DNA from: Polaribacter sp. WD7
GTDB taxonomy: Bacteria > Bacteroidota > Bacteroidia > Flavobacteriales > Flavobacteriaceae
Reading direction: 5' to 3'
Assembly: GCF_003335085.1 (NCBI RefSeq)
Contig: NZ_QPEJ01000018.1
Location: 248,001 to 312,000 of the forward strand
Length of the DNA stretch: 64,000 nucleotides
Part shown: positions 62,919 through 64,000 of the stretch, piece by piece
Layout: each line of letters starts with the position of its first letter
Numbering within the stretch: the stretch's first letter is position 1
The notes under the pieces: model-generated
What the model saw: only the letters and a program-made list of their open reading frames with translations
Databases searched by the model: none
What the model was told of the DNA's origin: nothing
Translations under genes and position numbers: made by a program

Positions 62919-64000
62919 AAGCCGGAAAATATCCTGTCAATTTGAGTGGATTTTACAGACGAAAGGAGTAAAATTTGTACCGAGAACCAATAGATTTCTC
63001 GATACTATTTTTTATCATTCCTCAAAAAAATCACTCGGAGTCACAGTACTTATTTTGTTCTTTTCGCTAAATATTTCATCACAAGAAATTCTAACAAAAA
63101 AAGAGGCCTTAGCAATTGCTTTACAAAACAATTTTGGTATTAAAATTGCCAATAATAATCTAGAAGTTGCTAAAAACAATGCCAGCATATTAAATGGTGG
63201 TTTTTTACCAACTGCAGCTATAAATTCTGGAGCAGATTTTAGGAGAAATAATCAAAGTTTTACTTTTACGGATAGAAATACAGGTAACGATTCTGAAATT
63301 TCTGGAGAAGGAATAATTACAAGAAACTACAATGCCTCAGTTGGCGTAAATTATACTATTTTTGACGGTTTAGGTAGAAAATACAACTACAAACAATTAA
63401 AAGAAACTTATAATTTAACAGAACTACAGGCAAGGGAAACTATAGAAAATACCTATTTACAACTATTTACGATTTACTTTCAAATTGCCAGATTATCAGA
63501 AAACAAAACCAATTTACAAGAGGCACTTCGTATTTCTAAAAGACGATTAAAAAGAGCTAAATACCAATATGAATATGGACAATCCACAAAGTTAGAATTT
63601 TTAAATGCTCAAGTAGATCTTAATAATGACAGTATAGCCTACATTTCTGCCAAACAGCAATTGAGTAATGCAAAAAGAGGTTTAAATGTGGTTTTAGGTG
63701 TGGAAAAAGAAAGTAATTACACCGTAGAAACTCAGGTTACCTATAGTACATTGTTAAATTTAGAGGAGTTATCTCAAAAAACAATGACAAATAATTCTTT
63801 ACTAAAACAGAACGAAACAAATATAGCTATAAGCGAGTTTAATTTAAAAGTAAACAAGGCCAATTACTTTCCTACGTTAAACTTTAATGCTTCTTACGGC
63901 TTCAACAGAACAGAAAATCAAAACTTAATCAACCCTTTTGGTGCTAAATTAATTACTTCTGATGGATTAAACGCAGGTGTAAATTTAGTCTGGAATATTT
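62908..64000 (+). CDS. TolC-like outer-membrane efflux protein, 3' end beyond the window
   Basis: 364 codons are visible. The frame opens MRYKSRKIS at 62908, overlapping the permease by 11 bases. It then reads about 38 residues encoded by a dispersed palindromic element (62934-63046). After that come a signal-peptide core (VLILFFSLNISSQE, residues 47-60) and a typical TolC repeat (TKKEALAIALQNNFGIKIANNN). The downstream helices include ENTYLQLFTIYFQIARLSENK and YGQSTKLEFLNAQVDL. It would form the outer-membrane exit duct. The normal signal peptide is pushed some 40 residues from the start, which is very unusual. Other in-frame ATGs (62890, 62902) would only lengthen it. Confidence 0.8.
   Translation, partial: MRYKSRKISCQFEWILQTKGVKFVPRTNRFLDTIFYHSSKKSLGVTVLILFFSLNISSQEILTKKEALAIALQNNFGIKIANNNLEVAKNNASILNGGFLPTAAINSGADFRRNNQSFTFTDRNTGNDSEISGEGIITRNYNASVGVNYTIFDGLGRKYNYKQLKETYNLTELQARETIENTYLQLFTIYFQIARLSENKTNLQEALRISKRRLKRAKYQYEYGQSTKLEFLNAQVDLNNDSIAYISAKQQLSNAKRGLNVVLGVEKESNYTVETQVTYSTLLNLEELSQKTMTNNSLLKQNETNIAISEFNLKVNKANYFPTLNFNASYGFNRTENQNLINPFGAKLITSDGLNAGVNLVWNI
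62934..63046. mobile_element. 113-bp palindromic element in frame within the tolC-like gene
   Basis: CTGTCAATTTGAGTGGATTT at the left and AAAAATCACTCGGAGTCACAG at the right are inverted. The centre contains TTGTACCGAGAACC and TTTCTCGATACTA. This is the inner palindrome of the 182-bp element in upp, without the outer AACCYGTTGTG ends. No stop codon occurs in the gene's frame across it. A clear target duplication is not visible. Confidence 0.75.

Noticed and set aside
1..64000. tRNA, rRNA, CRISPR array, prophage, toxin-antitoxin pair or defence island
   Set aside because: No such signatures were seen on reading either strand. SdpI at 55980 has no partner toxin, so it was not called an immunity system.

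Overview
This window is AT-rich, about 30% GC, and looks like a Flavobacteriaceae chromosome, possibly a marine genus such as Polaribacter or Tenacibaculum (inference; I could run no search). The evidence is gldH and a PorZ-like type IX secretion protein, several Flavobacteriia-only families (DUF6427, DUF6341, DUF4837), SusC/RagA-style TonB receptors, and promoters with the Bacteroidetes -7 box TAnnTTTG. No tRNA, rRNA, CRISPR array, prophage or transposase gene was seen. Gene density is high and most genes are housekeeping.

Layout. Positions 1-5062 are a minus-strand run, in transcription order yicC, gmk, nadD, an M23 peptidase, a GH3-like protein, an unlisted 27-residue membrane peptide and queD (cut by the window edge). 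5254-6007 is a dead upp gene. 6002-8377 holds DUF6427, DUF6341, trmB and an alkyltransferase-like gene. 9122-11601 holds mrp, a NifU-like scaffold, a small unknown gene and ferritin. 11929-15907 is aromatic amino acid breakdown: hmgA, a four-helix-bundle cassette, hppD and a tryptophan dioxygenase. 16042-23163 holds a DUF3108 protein, an M23 lipoprotein, pgi and a large TonB receptor. 23270-25403 pairs an acyltransferase with an acyl-ACP desaturase. 25700-36269 holds an omega-amidase, an AddB-like nuclease, a stress protein, a MATE pump, an enoyl-CoA hydratase, a MOSC protein, an iron-sulfur reductase, asd and trhO. 37031-43221 is ricT-gldH-pbp1A-acyl-CoA ligase. 43255-50330 holds exonuclease III, a lytic transglycosylase, DUF4837, DUF1761, trpS, a second plsC, hemolysin III, a small RNA candidate and a CYTH protein. 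50417-55961 is porZ-recO-TonB receptor. 55980-58395 holds SdpI, TesB and a GNAT protein. 58604-64000 is a tripartite RND efflux operon, cut by the window edge.

The most notable structure is a dispersed palindromic element with no coding capacity, bounded by CTGTCA/TGACAG arms and, in the longest copy, by outer AACCYGTTGTG ends. One 182-bp copy sits in upp, flanked by a 6-8 bp direct duplication, and splits the gene after codon 13. A 113-bp copy lies in frame inside the start of the tolC-like gene and appears to add about 38 residues ahead of the signal peptide. Degenerate or partial copies lie near 3371-3516, 7889-8017 and 25611-25668. Together they suggest a MITE-like or RPE-like element that has shaped gene starts and gene loss here. 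Also worth attention are a free-standing small RNA candidate near 49745-49858, an intervening-sequence-type four-helix cassette between hmgA and hppD, and a frameshifted lipoprotein gene at 36346-36754.
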